Positions 35,120 to 44,800 of a stretch of 55,618 nucleotides of DNA are shown piece after piece (within the stretch, counting starts at the first letter, position 1; each line of letters opens with the position of its first letter). The notes under the pieces were generated by a model that was not told the origin of the DNA, ran no database searches, and worked only from the letters and a program-made list of their open reading frames with translations. The position numbers and the translations under genes are program-made. The stretch is from CAYZMH01 sp964479445 (lineage in GTDB: Bacteria; Bacteroidota; Bacteroidia; Bacteroidales; GCA-2748055). The stretch lies in contig CAYZMH010000007.1 in the NCBI GenBank assembly GCA_964479445.1, forward strand, positions 1 through 55,618. The letters run 5' to 3'.

Positions 35120-37927
35120 TTATTTTTCTTTATCAAAATAGAAATGTTGTTTCAGGATCTCTTTCCTGGAGCTTCCAATTACACATTGCAGCCCGCAGTA
35201 TTTATTCTTCAGTTCACAGGTGCACTTTCTGAATACTTTATCGATGATCTCCTGCTGACTGATTTCATGAATCTTATGGAGTCCGGTTGCCGGAGATCCC
35301 GAGGGTTTCCGGGTAACGGAAATGATCTTATGTTTTTTCATCAGGTTCTGGATATAATACCAGGCACCCATGTTTTCGGGTTCTTCCTGTACCCAGAGCG
35401 TCAGCAGATTGTTGGGGTAATTCCCGATCACCCGTTCCACTTCCTCTTCGGGGAAGGGGTGAAGCTGCTCCAGCCTGACCAGGGCAATGTCCCTTGCTTC
35501 CAGGTCCTCTTTACGTTCAAGCAGATCGTAGTATACCTTGCCGCTGCAGAAAACAACCCTGCGAACCTCTTCACGGTCGGTTTCCGGGTCATCAATAACC
35601 GGGAGGAAGGAGCCACTGGAAAAATCATCCAGGGAGGAGACGCATTTGGGATGCCGCAACAGGCTCTTAGGGGTAAAGAGGACCAGCGGAACCCGGGAGG
35701 TTTTTTTCATATGGCGGCGCAGAAGGTGGAACAGGTTGGCAGGGGTGGTGGCATTTACAATGTGCATATTATTCTGAGCGGCCATTGAGAGAAACCGTTC
35801 GATCCGGGCACTGGAGTGCTCGGGCCCTTGTCCTTCAAACCCATGGGGCAGGTATAGTACCAGTCCGTTCATCACCCCCCATTTTTCTTCAGCACTGCTT
35901 AAAAACTGATCGACGATGACCTGGGCCACATTGAAGAAATCACCGAACTGGGCTTCCCATATCGTAAGTGTATTGGGGGCAGCCATGGCATACCCGTATT
36001 CAAATCCCATCACACCATATTCATTGAGCGGCGAATTGTAGATATCGAAGCGTGCCTGGTCATTACTGAGGTGGTGCAATGGAATGTAATTTTCACGCGT
36101 ATCTTCGATTACCAGACCAGCATGCCGGTGTGAAAAAGTACCCCTCATGCTGTCCTGACCACTGATTCGTACCGGGTATCCTTCTGTGAGCAGTGTGGCA
36201 TAAGCCAGCAGCTCCCCCAGTGCCCAGTCGAGCCGGTTTTCGCGGACCATTTTTTTTCGCTCCTCAAACAGCTTGATGGTTTTTTTGATGAAAGAGAGAT
36301 CACCGGGAAGTGAATTGAACTTTTCGGAGAGTTTCTTCAATCTATTTTTTGAAACACCGGTGGATATCTTACGGGTAAAATCGTTTTTTTCGGCATAGGA
36401 GAACGTCTTCCACTCGGATTCCAGGAACTGCGGGATGCTTACTTTTTTAAGTTTGCGGGAATTCTCCAGTTCTTTATCCATGTGGCGATCGAATTCCTGC
36501 TGTGCGGATTTTACCTCTTCGCGGGAGAGGATACTCTGCTCGATCAGTTTCTGGCTGTAGATGTCCCTCGGGTTGGGATGATTGGCGATGGTCTTGTAGA
36601 GAAGGGGTTGGGTAAAGCGGGGTTCATCCCCTTCATTATGTCCATACTTTCGGTAGGCGAGAATATCGATGAACACGTCCGTGTGGAATGCCTGGCGATA
36701 TTCAACCGCCAGTCTGACCACATGCACCAGGGATTCAACATCGTCTCCGTTAACATGGAAGATGGGTGCTTTGATCACTTTGCCGATGTCGGTACAATAG
36801 GTACTGGTGCGTCCATCCAGGTAATTGGTGGTAAAGCCAACCTGGTTATTGATCACAATGTGAATGGTACCCCCTGTGGAGTATCCGTTCAATTCTGACA
36901 TCTGGACAACCTCATAGACCACTCCCTGGCCTGCAATCGCTGCATCACCATGGATGACCACCGGTATCAGTTTGTTGTGGTCTTCCCCGTAGTTGTGATC
37001 GATGCGTGCCCGCGATACCCCTTCGATTACCGGGGTGGAAGATTCAAGGTGGGAGGGATTGGGCGTAAGATGCAACTGGACCGTTTTTCCTGAAATGGAG
37101 GAGACGGTATTCCCGTATCCAAGATGGTATTTCACGTCGCCAAGGGCAATCCTGTCTTCATATGATTCTCCTTCAAATTCCTTGAATATGTTCTTGATGG
37201 GTTTTTGCAGTACATTTGCAAGTATGTTCAGCCGGCCCCGGTGCGCCATGGCAATGGTAAATTCCCTGACCCCCATGTTTGCTCCCTTGTCGATGAGGTA
37301 ATTCATTGCGGGGACAAGGATCTCTGCCCCTTCGATGGAGAAACGTTTCTGACCCACAAATTTTTTGTGGATATATTTTTCGAAGCCAACAGCACGCCCG
37401 AGGTGGTGAAAGATGCTTATTTTCTCTTCGCCGGTAAATTGCGTGGAATTTTTGGTGTTCTCTATCTTCTCCTGAAGCCACCTGGTCTTTTCCGGGCTGC
37501 GGATGAACATGTACTCCGACCCGATCTCGGAACAATAGGTTTGTTTCAGGTAGTCAACAATGTCGGATAACATGGCTTTCCCGATCCCAATCTCTTTTCC
37601 TGCAAAGAATTCTCGGTCCAGGTCCTCTTCTGTCAGATCGTAATTTTCAAGGTCAAGGGTGGGAAAGTATTTCCTGCGTGTTCGAACGGGATTGGTAGTA
37701 GTAAAAAGATGACCTCTTTTGCGGTATCCGTTGATCAGATTGATTACTTTGAATTCTTTATCGAAATATTCTGAAAACTCCCCGTTAAACTGGGTCCGGG
37801 CAAATTCAAATCCCTCGAAGAATCTCTGCCAACCAGGGTCCACCGATTCCGGATCTTTCAGGTATTGCTGGTAAAGATTCTCCACAGCACCGATCTCGCT
37901 ATTGCCGAGAAACGAAAATTTATCCAT
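35120..37927 (-). CDS. sucA: 2-oxoglutarate dehydrogenase E1 component
   Basis: This is the thiamine-diphosphate-dependent decarboxylase of the TCA-cycle complex, 935 residues, complete. The N-terminus (MDKFSFLGNSEIGAVENLYQ and DPESVDPGWQRFFEGFEFA) is the form usual in Bacteroidota. Core landmarks are TIAMAHRGRLNILANVLQKP, LHLTPNPSHLE, VVIHGDAAIAGQGVVYE, NNQVGFTTN, YRKYGHNEGDEPRFTQP (cofactor and substrate contacts) and the pyrimidine-domain RISGQDSMRGTFSHRHA. The C-terminal domain ends with LWVQEEPENMGAWYYIQ. The very end (TCELKNKYCGLQCVIGSS) carries an unusual cysteine-containing tail. It is the first gene of an E1-E2 operon; no E3 (dihydrolipoamide dehydrogenase) is in the window. Confidence 0.96.
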   Translation of the reverse strand: MDKFSFLGNSEIGAVENLYQQYLKDPESVDPGWQRFFEGFEFARTQFNGEFSEYFDKEFKVINLINGYRKRGHLFTTTNPVRTRRKYFPTLDLENYDLTEEDLDREFFAGKEIGIGKAMLSDIVDYLKQTYCSEIGSEYMFIRSPEKTRWLQEKIENTKNSTQFTGEEKISIFHHLGRAVGFEKYIHKKFVGQKRFSIEGAEILVPAMNYLIDKGANMGVREFTIAMAHRGRLNILANVLQKPIKNIFKEFEGESYEDRIALGDVKYHLGYGNTVSSISGKTVQLHLTPNPSHLESSTPVIEGVSRARIDHNYGEDHNKLIPVVIHGDAAIAGQGVVYEVVQMSELNGYSTGGTIHIVINNQVGFTTNYLDGRTSTYCTDIGKVIKAPIFHVNGDDVESLVHVVRLAVEYRQAFHTDVFIDILAYRKYGHNEGDEPRFTQPLLYKTIANHPNPRDIYSQKLIEQSILSREEVKSAQQEFDRHMDKELENSRKLKKVSIPQFLESEWKTFSYAEKNDFTRKISTGVSKNRLKKLSEKFNSLPGDLSFIKKTIKLFEERKKMVRENRLDWALGELLAYATLLTEGYPVRISGQDSMRGTFSHRHAGLVIEDTRENYIPLHHLSNDQARFDIYNSPLNEYGVMGFEYGYAMAAPNTLTIWEAQFGDFFNVAQVIVDQFLSSAEEKWGVMNGLVLYLPHGFEGQGPEHSSARIERFLSMAAQNNMHIVNATTPANLFHLLRRHMKKTSRVPLVLFTPKSLLRHPKCVSSLDDFSSGSFLPVIDDPETDREEVRRVVFCSGKVYYDLLERKEDLEARDIALVRLEQLHPFPEEEVERVIGNYPNNLLTLWVQEEPENMGAWYYIQNLMKKHKIISVTRKPSGSPATGLHKIHEISQQEIIDKVFRKCTCELKNKYCGLQCVIGSSRKEILKQHFYFDKEK

Positions 37928-38184
37928 AACCCCTCTCCTGGATACTTTAGGCTGTTTTTTAAAAAATTAAGTCAAAGGTTCAGTCCGCAAAGAAGAACTC
38001 TGAAATTCTGACTATTATAGGTTTTTAAACATTCTTCATCGCTGTTTTGTTTAATTTTTTTTTCTTATAATCGTCACTTTTCAGAAGATTGTAGTATCAT
38101 TGAAATTGTGTATAGGAAAACAGGCATGTCGGAAATTAAAATCAATAGAACATATTATATTCGAAATCAAACAGATAATCAGGT
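37928..38184. other. Divergent intergenic region sucA / pntAA
   Basis: An A+T-rich 257-bp region that must hold promoters for both operons. On the plus strand TATATTCG (38156-38163, one mismatch to TAnnTTTG) lies 22 bp before the pntAA ATG. I found no exact -7 box on the minus strand and no convincing regulatory dyad. Confidence 0.4.
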
Positions 38185-39312
38185 ATGAAAATTGGTATTT
38201 TGAAAGAGTCCTCGCATGAAAACAGGGTGTCCATGCTCCCCGATGGTGTTTCCGCTCTTGTTGACCTGAAGGTTTCCGTACTCCTTGAAAGCGGAGCGGG
38301 TAAAGGGTCCTGGATCAGCGATGAGCTTTACAAAGAGGCAGGGGCAGAGATCCTGTCCCGGAATGAGGTCATAAAGCAATCAGATGTATTGCTGATGATC
38401 GATGCCCTGTCAAAAGATGAAATTTCATCTATTCCGGAAGGCAAGGTGGTGATCGGGGCCATCAATCCCTTAACCAACCATGACCTGGTGAAAGCTTGTG
38501 CAGAAGCGGGCATTAGTATGTTCAGCATGGACGTCATCCCGCGAACCACCAGGGCCCAGGCCATGGATGTCCTGTCAAGCCAGGCCACCGTGGCCGGTTA
38601 CAAAGCGGTACTGGATGCAGCATGGCGATTGCCCGGCTTTCTGCCTATGTTTATGTCTGCGGCCGGAACGATCAAGCCGTCCAAGCTTCTTGTATTGGGA
38701 GCCGGTGTGGCCGGACTCCAGGCTATTGCCACAGCCCGGAAACTTGGAGCGGTAGTTCAAGCCTTTGATGTACGATCAGCCGTCAAAGAGGAAGTCCTGA
38801 GCCTGGGAGCCAAATTCGTGGAAGTGGAAGGTGCGCGGGATGAAGCTACTGCCGGTGGGTATGCCGTGGAACAGACAGACGAGTTCAAGGAGCGGCAGCG
38901 CAAGGTGATTTATGATCACTGCTCCAAAGCTGATATCATTATCTGTACAGCCCAGATTCCCGGCCGTGAAGCGCCGGTTCTTGTCACAAAAGAGGCTGTA
39001 GAGGCGATGCGCCCCGGGTCGGTTATTATTGACCTGGCTGCGGTAAGCGGCGGTAATTGCGAACTCACCCGGAATAACGAGGTGGTGGTGGAACATGAGG
39101 TTACCATTGTGGGACAATCCAACTATCCCTCGACGACTCCGCAGGATGCCAGCCAGATGTATGGAAAGAATATGATCAATTTCCTGAAGCTGATCATTGG
39201 AGAGGAAGGGGCTCTCAACCTGAACTGGGAGGACGACCTGGTGGAAGGAACCCTGGTAACCCATGAGAAGGATATAAGACATACCCGAGTTAAAGAATTT
39301 ATGAACCTGTAA
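38185..39312 (+). CDS. pntAA: NAD(P) transhydrogenase subunit alpha, part 1
   Basis: This is the cytoplasmic NAD(H)-binding dI component of the proton-translocating transhydrogenase, which makes NADPH from NADH using the proton gradient. The 375 residues belong to the alanine dehydrogenase/PntA family: MKIGILKESSHENRVSMLPD at the N-terminus, MDVIPRTTRAQAMDVLSSQA with the mobile-loop region, LVLGAGVAGLQAIATARKLGA as the dinucleotide GxGxxG, VVQAFDVRSAVKEEV and VIIDLAAVSGGNCELT. The three-subunit layout (AA, AB, B) resembles the Rhodospirillum rubrum type rather than E. coli's two-gene form. It starts the operon 12 bp before pntAB. Confidence 0.95.
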   Translation: MKIGILKESSHENRVSMLPDGVSALVDLKVSVLLESGAGKGSWISDELYKEAGAEILSRNEVIKQSDVLLMIDALSKDEISSIPEGKVVIGAINPLTNHDLVKACAEAGISMFSMDVIPRTTRAQAMDVLSSQATVAGYKAVLDAAWRLPGFLPMFMSAAGTIKPSKLLVLGAGVAGLQAIATARKLGAVVQAFDVRSAVKEEVLSLGAKFVEVEGARDEATAGGYAVEQTDEFKERQRKVIYDHCSKADIIICTAQIPGREAPVLVTKEAVEAMRPGSVIIDLAAVSGGNCELTRNNEVVVEHEVTIVGQSNYPSTTPQDASQMYGKNMINFLKLIIGEEGALNLNWEDDLVEGTLVTHEKDIRHTRVKEFMNL

Positions 39313-39324
39313 AACCAAGCCGAA

Positions 39325-39654
39325 ATGGAATCTGTACTTCTGTTTTTCTATAGCAACAAGGAGGCGATCTTTATCATTGCCCTGACCATTTTCCTGGGGC
39401 TGGAGGTGATTTCCAATGTTCCTTCCGTCCTGCATACCCCGCTCATGTCCGGTGCAAATGCTATCAGTGGTGTGATCATTATTGGTGGTATTATCCTGGT
39501 AGGACATGCGGACCTGGCCAATCTCCAGGAGGGATCCAACCTGTTAAACCTGGTTCTAGGGATTTTTGCCCTCCTTTTTGGAACCCTCAATGTGATCGGG
39601 GGCTTTGTGGTTACCGACCGTATGTTGGAAATGTTTAAAAAGAAAAAAAAGTAA
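39325..39654 (+). CDS. pntAB: NAD(P) transhydrogenase subunit alpha, part 2 (membrane)
   Basis: This 109-residue inner-membrane protein is the C-terminal membrane portion of the alpha subunit as a separate gene. It has three hydrophobic helices: IIALTIFLGLEVISNVPSVL (with the conserved EVI/VP region), AISGVIIIGGIILV and LVLGIFALLFGTLNVIGGFV. The family motif LHTPLMSGANAISG is present, and the C-terminus is basic (MFKKKKK). It pairs with PntB to form the proton channel. It is 12 bp from each neighbour. Confidence 0.95.
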   Translation: MESVLLFFYSNKEAIFIIALTIFLGLEVISNVPSVLHTPLMSGANAISGVIIIGGIILVGHADLANLQEGSNLLNLVLGIFALLFGTLNVIGGFVVTDRMLEMFKKKKK

Positions 39655-39666
39655 TCCGGAATAGTT

Positions 39667-41085
39667 ATGAATACCCTAAGCATTACTGTAACCAACGGAG
39701 AGATCATACTGGAATTCAGTTATCTCCTTGCTGCTATATTTTTTGTTGTCGGACTTAAACTGCTAAGTCACCCCGAATCAGCCCGAAGGGGGAATCTCTG
39801 GGCTGCCTCCGGGATGTTGCTGGCCATGGTCACTACCATGATCCTCCACCGGGATGGTGAGACCGGTGAGGGAATCAAAACAGCGAACCTGATTATCATA
39901 CTGGTTGCCATTGCTTTCGGGGCTGTTATTGGTGCGGTCATCGCCCGGAAGATAAAAATGACGGCCATGCCCCAGCTTGTCTCATTCTTCAATGCCAGCG
40001 GAGGTGCAGCTTCGGCTCTTGTAGCCCTCATTGAGTTTTCCAATCCTGAGAATCAATCCACCCTGGTAACGCTGCTGGGACTGGCTATCGGTGCCATTGC
40101 ATTCAGTGGTAGTATGATTGCCTATGGCAAACTTGACGGAAAGATCAAGGATATTTTTGCCAAATGGATGTCTTACGTCAACCTGCTCTTCATGGCGGCT
40201 GTGATTGCATTGATTGTTGTTGTGATGGTAACCGGGGCTCCCATGGAGACACGCCAGCTGCTTGTCTATGTCCTGCTTGCCGTGGCACTGGTCTATGGTA
40301 TCACCTTTGTAATGCCCATTGGCGGTGCTGACATGCCGGTGGTGATCTCCCTGTTGAACAGTTTTACCGGGATTGCTGCAGCCATGGCTGGTTTTATATA
40401 CCAGAACCAGGCGATGATCCTGGGTGGGATTTTTGTAGGAGCGGCAGGGATGATCCTGACTATCCTCATGTGCCGTGCCATGAACCGTTCCCTGATCAAC
40501 GTGATTATCGGAGCTTTTGGTGGAGGTGGTGTCTCGGCAGACAAAGAGAAAGGAACCGTGAAAGAGATTACGGTTTCAGATGCGGCTGTTTTGTTGAGTT
40601 ATTCAGGCAAGGTGGTGATCGTTCCCGGCTACGGACTTGCCGTGGCCCAGGCGCAGCATGTATGTAACGAGATGGAGAAGTTGCTGGAGGCAAACGGTGT
40701 GGAAGTTAAATATGCTATACACCCTGTGGCCGGACGGATGCCCGGTCATATGAATGTACTGCTGGCAGAAGCAGATGTGTCTTACGACAAGCTGGTTGAG
40801 ATGGATGAAATCAATCCCGATATGCCCAACACTGATGTGGTTGTTGTGATTGGTGCCAACGATGTGGTCAATCCGGCTGCAGAGGATGACCCGGGAAGTC
40901 CGATCTACGGGATGCCCATTATTAAAACCCACCAGGCTAAAAACATTATTGTAATGAAGCGGGGTATGGGTAAAGGGTACGCTGCAATCGAGAACTATCT
41001 TTTCTACGATGATAAGACCCGAATGCTGTTCGGGAACGCCAAGGACTCCCTTCAGAAGCTTGTGAACGAGATCAAGAGCCTCTAG
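39667..41085 (+). CDS. pntB: NAD(P) transhydrogenase subunit beta
   Basis: This 472-residue protein holds most of the proton channel and the NADP(H)-binding dIII domain. About eight or nine membrane helices fill residues 1-270, with MPQLVSFFNASGGAASALVA and PIGGADMPVVISLLNSFTGI as conserved channel motifs. The dIII domain includes VVIVPGYGLAVAQAQH (Rossmann-like loop), YAIHPVAGRMPGHMNVLLAE, NTDVVVVIGANDVVNPAA and KRGMGKGYAAIENYLFY near the end, all family signatures. It closes the operon and is followed by a terminator at 41143. Confidence 0.96.
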   Translation: MNTLSITVTNGEIILEFSYLLAAIFFVVGLKLLSHPESARRGNLWAASGMLLAMVTTMILHRDGETGEGIKTANLIIILVAIAFGAVIGAVIARKIKMTAMPQLVSFFNASGGAASALVALIEFSNPENQSTLVTLLGLAIGAIAFSGSMIAYGKLDGKIKDIFAKWMSYVNLLFMAAVIALIVVVMVTGAPMETRQLLVYVLLAVALVYGITFVMPIGGADMPVVISLLNSFTGIAAAMAGFIYQNQAMILGGIFVGAAGMILTILMCRAMNRSLINVIIGAFGGGGVSADKEKGTVKEITVSDAAVLLSYSGKVVIVPGYGLAVAQAQHVCNEMEKLLEANGVEVKYAIHPVAGRMPGHMNVLLAEADVSYDKLVEMDEINPDMPNTDVVVVIGANDVVNPAAEDDPGSPIYGMPIIKTHQAKNIIVMKRGMGKGYAAIENYLFYDDKTRMLFGNAKDSLQKLVNEIKSL

Positions 41086-41142
41086 CCCTGCGGTATGATC
41101 GCATGTCAGCAAGGAAGATAATCTTCGGTCTGATCCCATGAT

Positions 41143-41186
41143 AAAAAGCAGTATTTCCATTCAATGCATAGATATACTGCTTTTTT
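41143..41186 (+). terminator. Intrinsic terminator of the pnt operon
   Basis: A 12-bp perfect stem with arms AAAAAGCAGTAT (41143-41154) and ATACTGCTTTTT (41174-41185), a 19-nt loop and a short T run. It lies 58 bp past the pntB stop. The symmetric A and T tracts would let it act on either strand. Confidence 0.75.
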
Positions 41187-41332
41187 CATAAAACCATTAC
41201 CCATTTAAGATTTCATCTAAACAATCAGTTCTTACATCAAACAAAATGAGACGTTCGTCAATATAAAATGGAAATTCCTCTTTTTTTGAAACTTCGAAAA
41301 CAAACTTCCGTAAGCTAAATTCGATAAAAATG

Positions 41333-41350
41333 TAACTATTTAAATAGTTA
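41333..41350. repeat. 18-bp perfect palindrome TAACTATTTAAATAGTTA
   Basis: The two 9-bp halves are exact reverse complements with no spacer. It lies 495 bp before the adhesin start and 52 bp before the small frame at 41402, so it may be an operator for either transcript. Being purely A+T-rich, it could also be chance. Confidence 0.6.
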
Positions 41351-41401
41351 GATACAATAAATTAAAAGGTGGGTGAGAACTCTCATTGTGAAGGAGCTAA
41401 G

Positions 41402-41572
41402 ATGAGGATATCAGCGAAAAAAGAACAATCCCTGTTATATTCAAACGTTTTACCAGCTTTTCAGGTCAGCACCCCATTCCGCCGGTTTTACAGGTACCTG
41501 GTACTTTCATTCCTGTTATTTATTTTCAACATAAAAGGCAGGTCCACTCAAAAACTGGTCGAAAAAATTTAG
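41402..41572 (+). CDS. Doubtful small protein (56 residues) in the adhesin leader
   Basis: From the ATG at 41402 the frame gives 56 residues beginning MRISAKKEQSLLYSNVLPAF with one possible membrane segment (YLVLSFLLFIFNI) and a basic ending (KGRSTQKLVEKI). It has an AAGGAG sequence at 41391-41396, six bases from the ATG. I recognise no family. It could be a real small membrane protein, a leader peptide or chance. The Shine-Dalgarno and single clean helix are the only arguments for it. Confidence 0.27.
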   Translation: MRISAKKEQSLLYSNVLPAFQVSTPFRRFYRYLVLSFLLFIFNIKGRSTQKLVEKI

Positions 41573-41676
41573 CACTCTGTCAGGCAATACCTTTGTTTTG
41601 TCAAAATGAAAGGGTGCAAAAAAAGTTATTAACAGCAAAAGGCGTGGTTAAATGGTGTATATAAGCCTGATAATGT

Positions 41677-41684
41677 TATTTTTG
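41677..41684 (+). promoter_or_regulatory. Candidate -7 promoter box for the giant surface protein
   Basis: TATTTTTG is an exact consensus match 161 bp before the GTG at 41845. A similar exact box, TACCTTTG at 41588-41595, is an alternative. Neither has a good -33 TTG. Confidence 0.35.
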
Positions 41685-41844
41685 AAACAAATATGTAGAT
41701 GTTTTCGTAAGAAAACCGGGAATTGCAAGGGCATGCAAGCAAGGCCATGAGCAAATGAACTGGCCTATATTCTTAATGTGAAAGTGATAACTATTGACAG
41801 AGACCACTAAAACCCCAAAAGATTTTGCACCGGAGGAAGCAGGT

Positions 41845-44800
41845 GTGGGTTGTAAGTTATGCAAGCTCATGCATGGCTTTTTGGTATTTCTGTCACTGTG
41901 GTTTTTTCTGCCTTCCTTCTCTCAGGAGTCCACATTGGATAATATCACAGGAGCCTGGACCCAGGATGCCATATGGTCTGACGGGACAGCCGCAGATGTA
42001 AGCGGGATTTCCTATAATGTCTCCATTTATGGTACGGTTTCACGATACGGGAACCTGGATTTTAACACCGGACCATTATTTGTTTACGATACCCTGGTCA
42101 TTTATGGTGACCTGAGTTTCGGTAACAATGCCGACCTGAACATTGCACCGGGTGCGGTGCTTATTGTCAGGGGAAACTATACTTCGGGGAACCAGGTGAT
42201 TGTGAGTAATGAGGGATATTTCGTTGTTACGGGAGAGTGGGAGATGGGAGGATCCGATAACCAGGGTTCTTTTGACAATGATGGGAAGTTATTTATTCTG
42301 GATCCTGATCCGGATTTAAAGACAGGTTCCGGGTATGGGGATTTTACCTGTACCGAACCGGTGGATAGTTGCAGTCAATATGGGGAAGCAGAGTTGCTTG
42401 CCAGTGACATCGGTGATTTTTTCCTCAGCGGTTCTTTTACCATCTCTCCTTCGGAAGCCGCAACATTCTGCTATGGTGATTCGGTTATGTTATCGGTGGT
42501 GGATACGATGACCGATTATCAATGGTACCGCAACGACATTCCTATACCGGGTGCCGGTACGCAAACCTATTATGCCAGCGAGAACGGGTATTACCATGTT
42601 ACATTTAAGTCAGGCCTGGATTCATTTGCCCTGGATTCCGTGGTGATCAGCGGGGAGTATTGCATGGACCTGGGGGACCGGGGACCCGGCGGTGTGGGGG
42701 ATTCTTCCAGTAACCGGGTATGGCTGAGAGCCAGTGATATCAATGGATTGAATGATGGGGCAAAGCTGACGGCCGCCTGGCCCGATACCTCCGGTAACGG
42801 GTTTGATGCTTCCCAGACAGTTCCGGCATATCAACCGGTTTACGAGTCTGCTGCATTAAACGGGGAGCCGGCGGTGCAGTTTGACGGGGTAACCACCTTT
42901 TTGAGGGATGCCCATAGCTACGATGTACGAACGGTATTTGTTGTGTACCGGGTTAACTCCCTGTTGCAGGATGCTTCAAAGCTGGGACAACTCTGGGGAA
43001 ATTACGGAGATGCAGTGCATGTGGCGGTTGATCCCAGGTCGGGAAATATAAACGGATTCAGTTTTGACGGCACGGCAGGTACACAGGCCCGGTATGGGCT
43101 TAATGGTGCAGATTACGGGACATTGGAGAGCAATGCCAATTATGACCCATGGAGTTACGACTCGGTCCAGATTGTTGCTACTGAATTCGCATCCGGTCAG
43201 ACAGTTACGGAGCAGGTGTTGGGCTCCCTGGTTCCTGAATGGACAGTCGGAGAGCACCAGTTTGGAGGAGAGATCGGGGAGGTTATTGTTTACAATGCTG
43301 CATTAAACAGGGCTCAGAGGGTGATCGTGGAGAATTACCTGTCGAGTCGTTTTTCCATAGATATTGCGTCCAACGGCCGCGATTATTTTAGTTTTGAATC
43401 CACTCATGATCATGATCTTGCAGGGATTGGCCGGGAGGATCTGTCCAATTATCATGCACGCTCCTTCTCGGGGAATATTCTCGGATTATCTGGTCCGGAT
43501 GATATGGATGACGGCGAATACCTGCTGGTTGCCCATGACGGGGAGGCGGTCAGTGGATGGTCAGACCAGGAACTGGCGGATACGGCGGTGCACCTGCAAC
43601 GCATCGAGAGGGAGTGGAGGGTCGATGAGACTGGTGATCTTGGAGGAGTGACCCTGTCGGTGGATACCAGCCTGTTTGCGGCACGTCCGGCCGGGTATGA
43701 CCGTTTTGTTTTGATGGTGGATGAAGATGGAGATTTCACCAGTGGTGCAGCGGTGTACGAGATGGAATCAGTGCAGGGGGATTCCATATACGAGGTACCC
43801 GGAATTGACCTGGAGAGCGGTGATTATATCACAGTAGGAGTTGTTCAGCCCGAGCTCCAGTTTAGCAGTGGCACTTCCTATGGATTTGAGACCGGGGATG
43901 CCATCCTGGATTATTACCTGAATTACATTCCATTGGGGGATGTTACATTCCGGTATGAAACAGTTGACGGAAGTGCGGTTTCACCGGGTGATTATGCAGG
44001 AGTATCTCCGGCGGTGGAGGTTACGATCCCGGCAGGCACTCAGAGTGGGCAGCTGACCATTGGATTGGTTAATAACACAGTGGTGGAGGCCAGTCGTTCA
44101 TTTGAAGCAGTGTTGTCAGATCTGCCGGCAGGTGTGAACCTGGGCAGCAATGACCGCCTGACATTCACCATACACGATGATGACAACCCGCGGAAGATCT
44201 ATTTCGAAAGCGCGGCTACACTTTCCCCTGAAGGTATTTCCCTGGTGGATGTGGTGGTTCAGATCACGCCTTCTGAATTTGATGAAGTGAATACCACTAC
44301 AGTTGATTATGAAGTGACCGGGGGCATTGCCTCAGGAGGCGGTGAGGATTATACCCTGTCTGCCGGGACGGTAAGCATTCCTCCCTTTCATGTATCCGAA
44401 ACATTTACTTTGACTGTTGTTGATGATGCCCTGGATGAACCTGATGAGACCATCCTGATCACACTTTCCAATCCCACGAACAGCAGTCTTTCATCCACGG
44501 AGCCGATAGAACACCTGTTCACTATTGAAGATAACGATGATCCTCCCCTGGTTCGTTTTGGCGAATCGGGAAGCGACAAGGATGAGTCGTCCGGAAGTTT
44601 TACTATCCCCGTGGAGTTGAGTGCTGCTTCGTCGCAGGATATAACCGTTGATTATGTGATTTCCGGCACTGCCGATGGAGCCGATCATGACCTGGCCGAT
44701 GGCAGCCTGGTGATTCCTGCTGGTGTGCTTTCTGCATCTATTGATGGTAACCTGGCAGATGACGCGGAAGTAGAGCCAGCGGAAACCCTGGTGCTTACTT

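Larger units (their letters stand above)
41086..41844. other. Long A+T-rich leader region upstream of the giant surface protein
   Basis: 759 bp. From left to right it holds the pnt terminator (41143-41186), an 18-bp perfect palindrome (41333-41350), a doubtful 56-codon frame (41402-41572), and two exact -7 boxes on the plus strand (TACCTTTG at 41588-41595 and TATTTTTG at 41677-41684). It is much the longest gap before any gene in the window, which suggests regulation of the adhesin. Confidence 0.6.

Noticed and set aside
35144..35788. Plus-strand frame of 214 codons opposite the end of sucA
   Set aside because: Its content only mirrors the E1 C-terminal domain, and no start signal or family is visible.
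38776..39507. Antisense frame of 243 codons across pntAA and pntAB
   Set aside because: It crosses two well-recognised transhydrogenase genes and their junction and shows no domain; it is a shadow frame.
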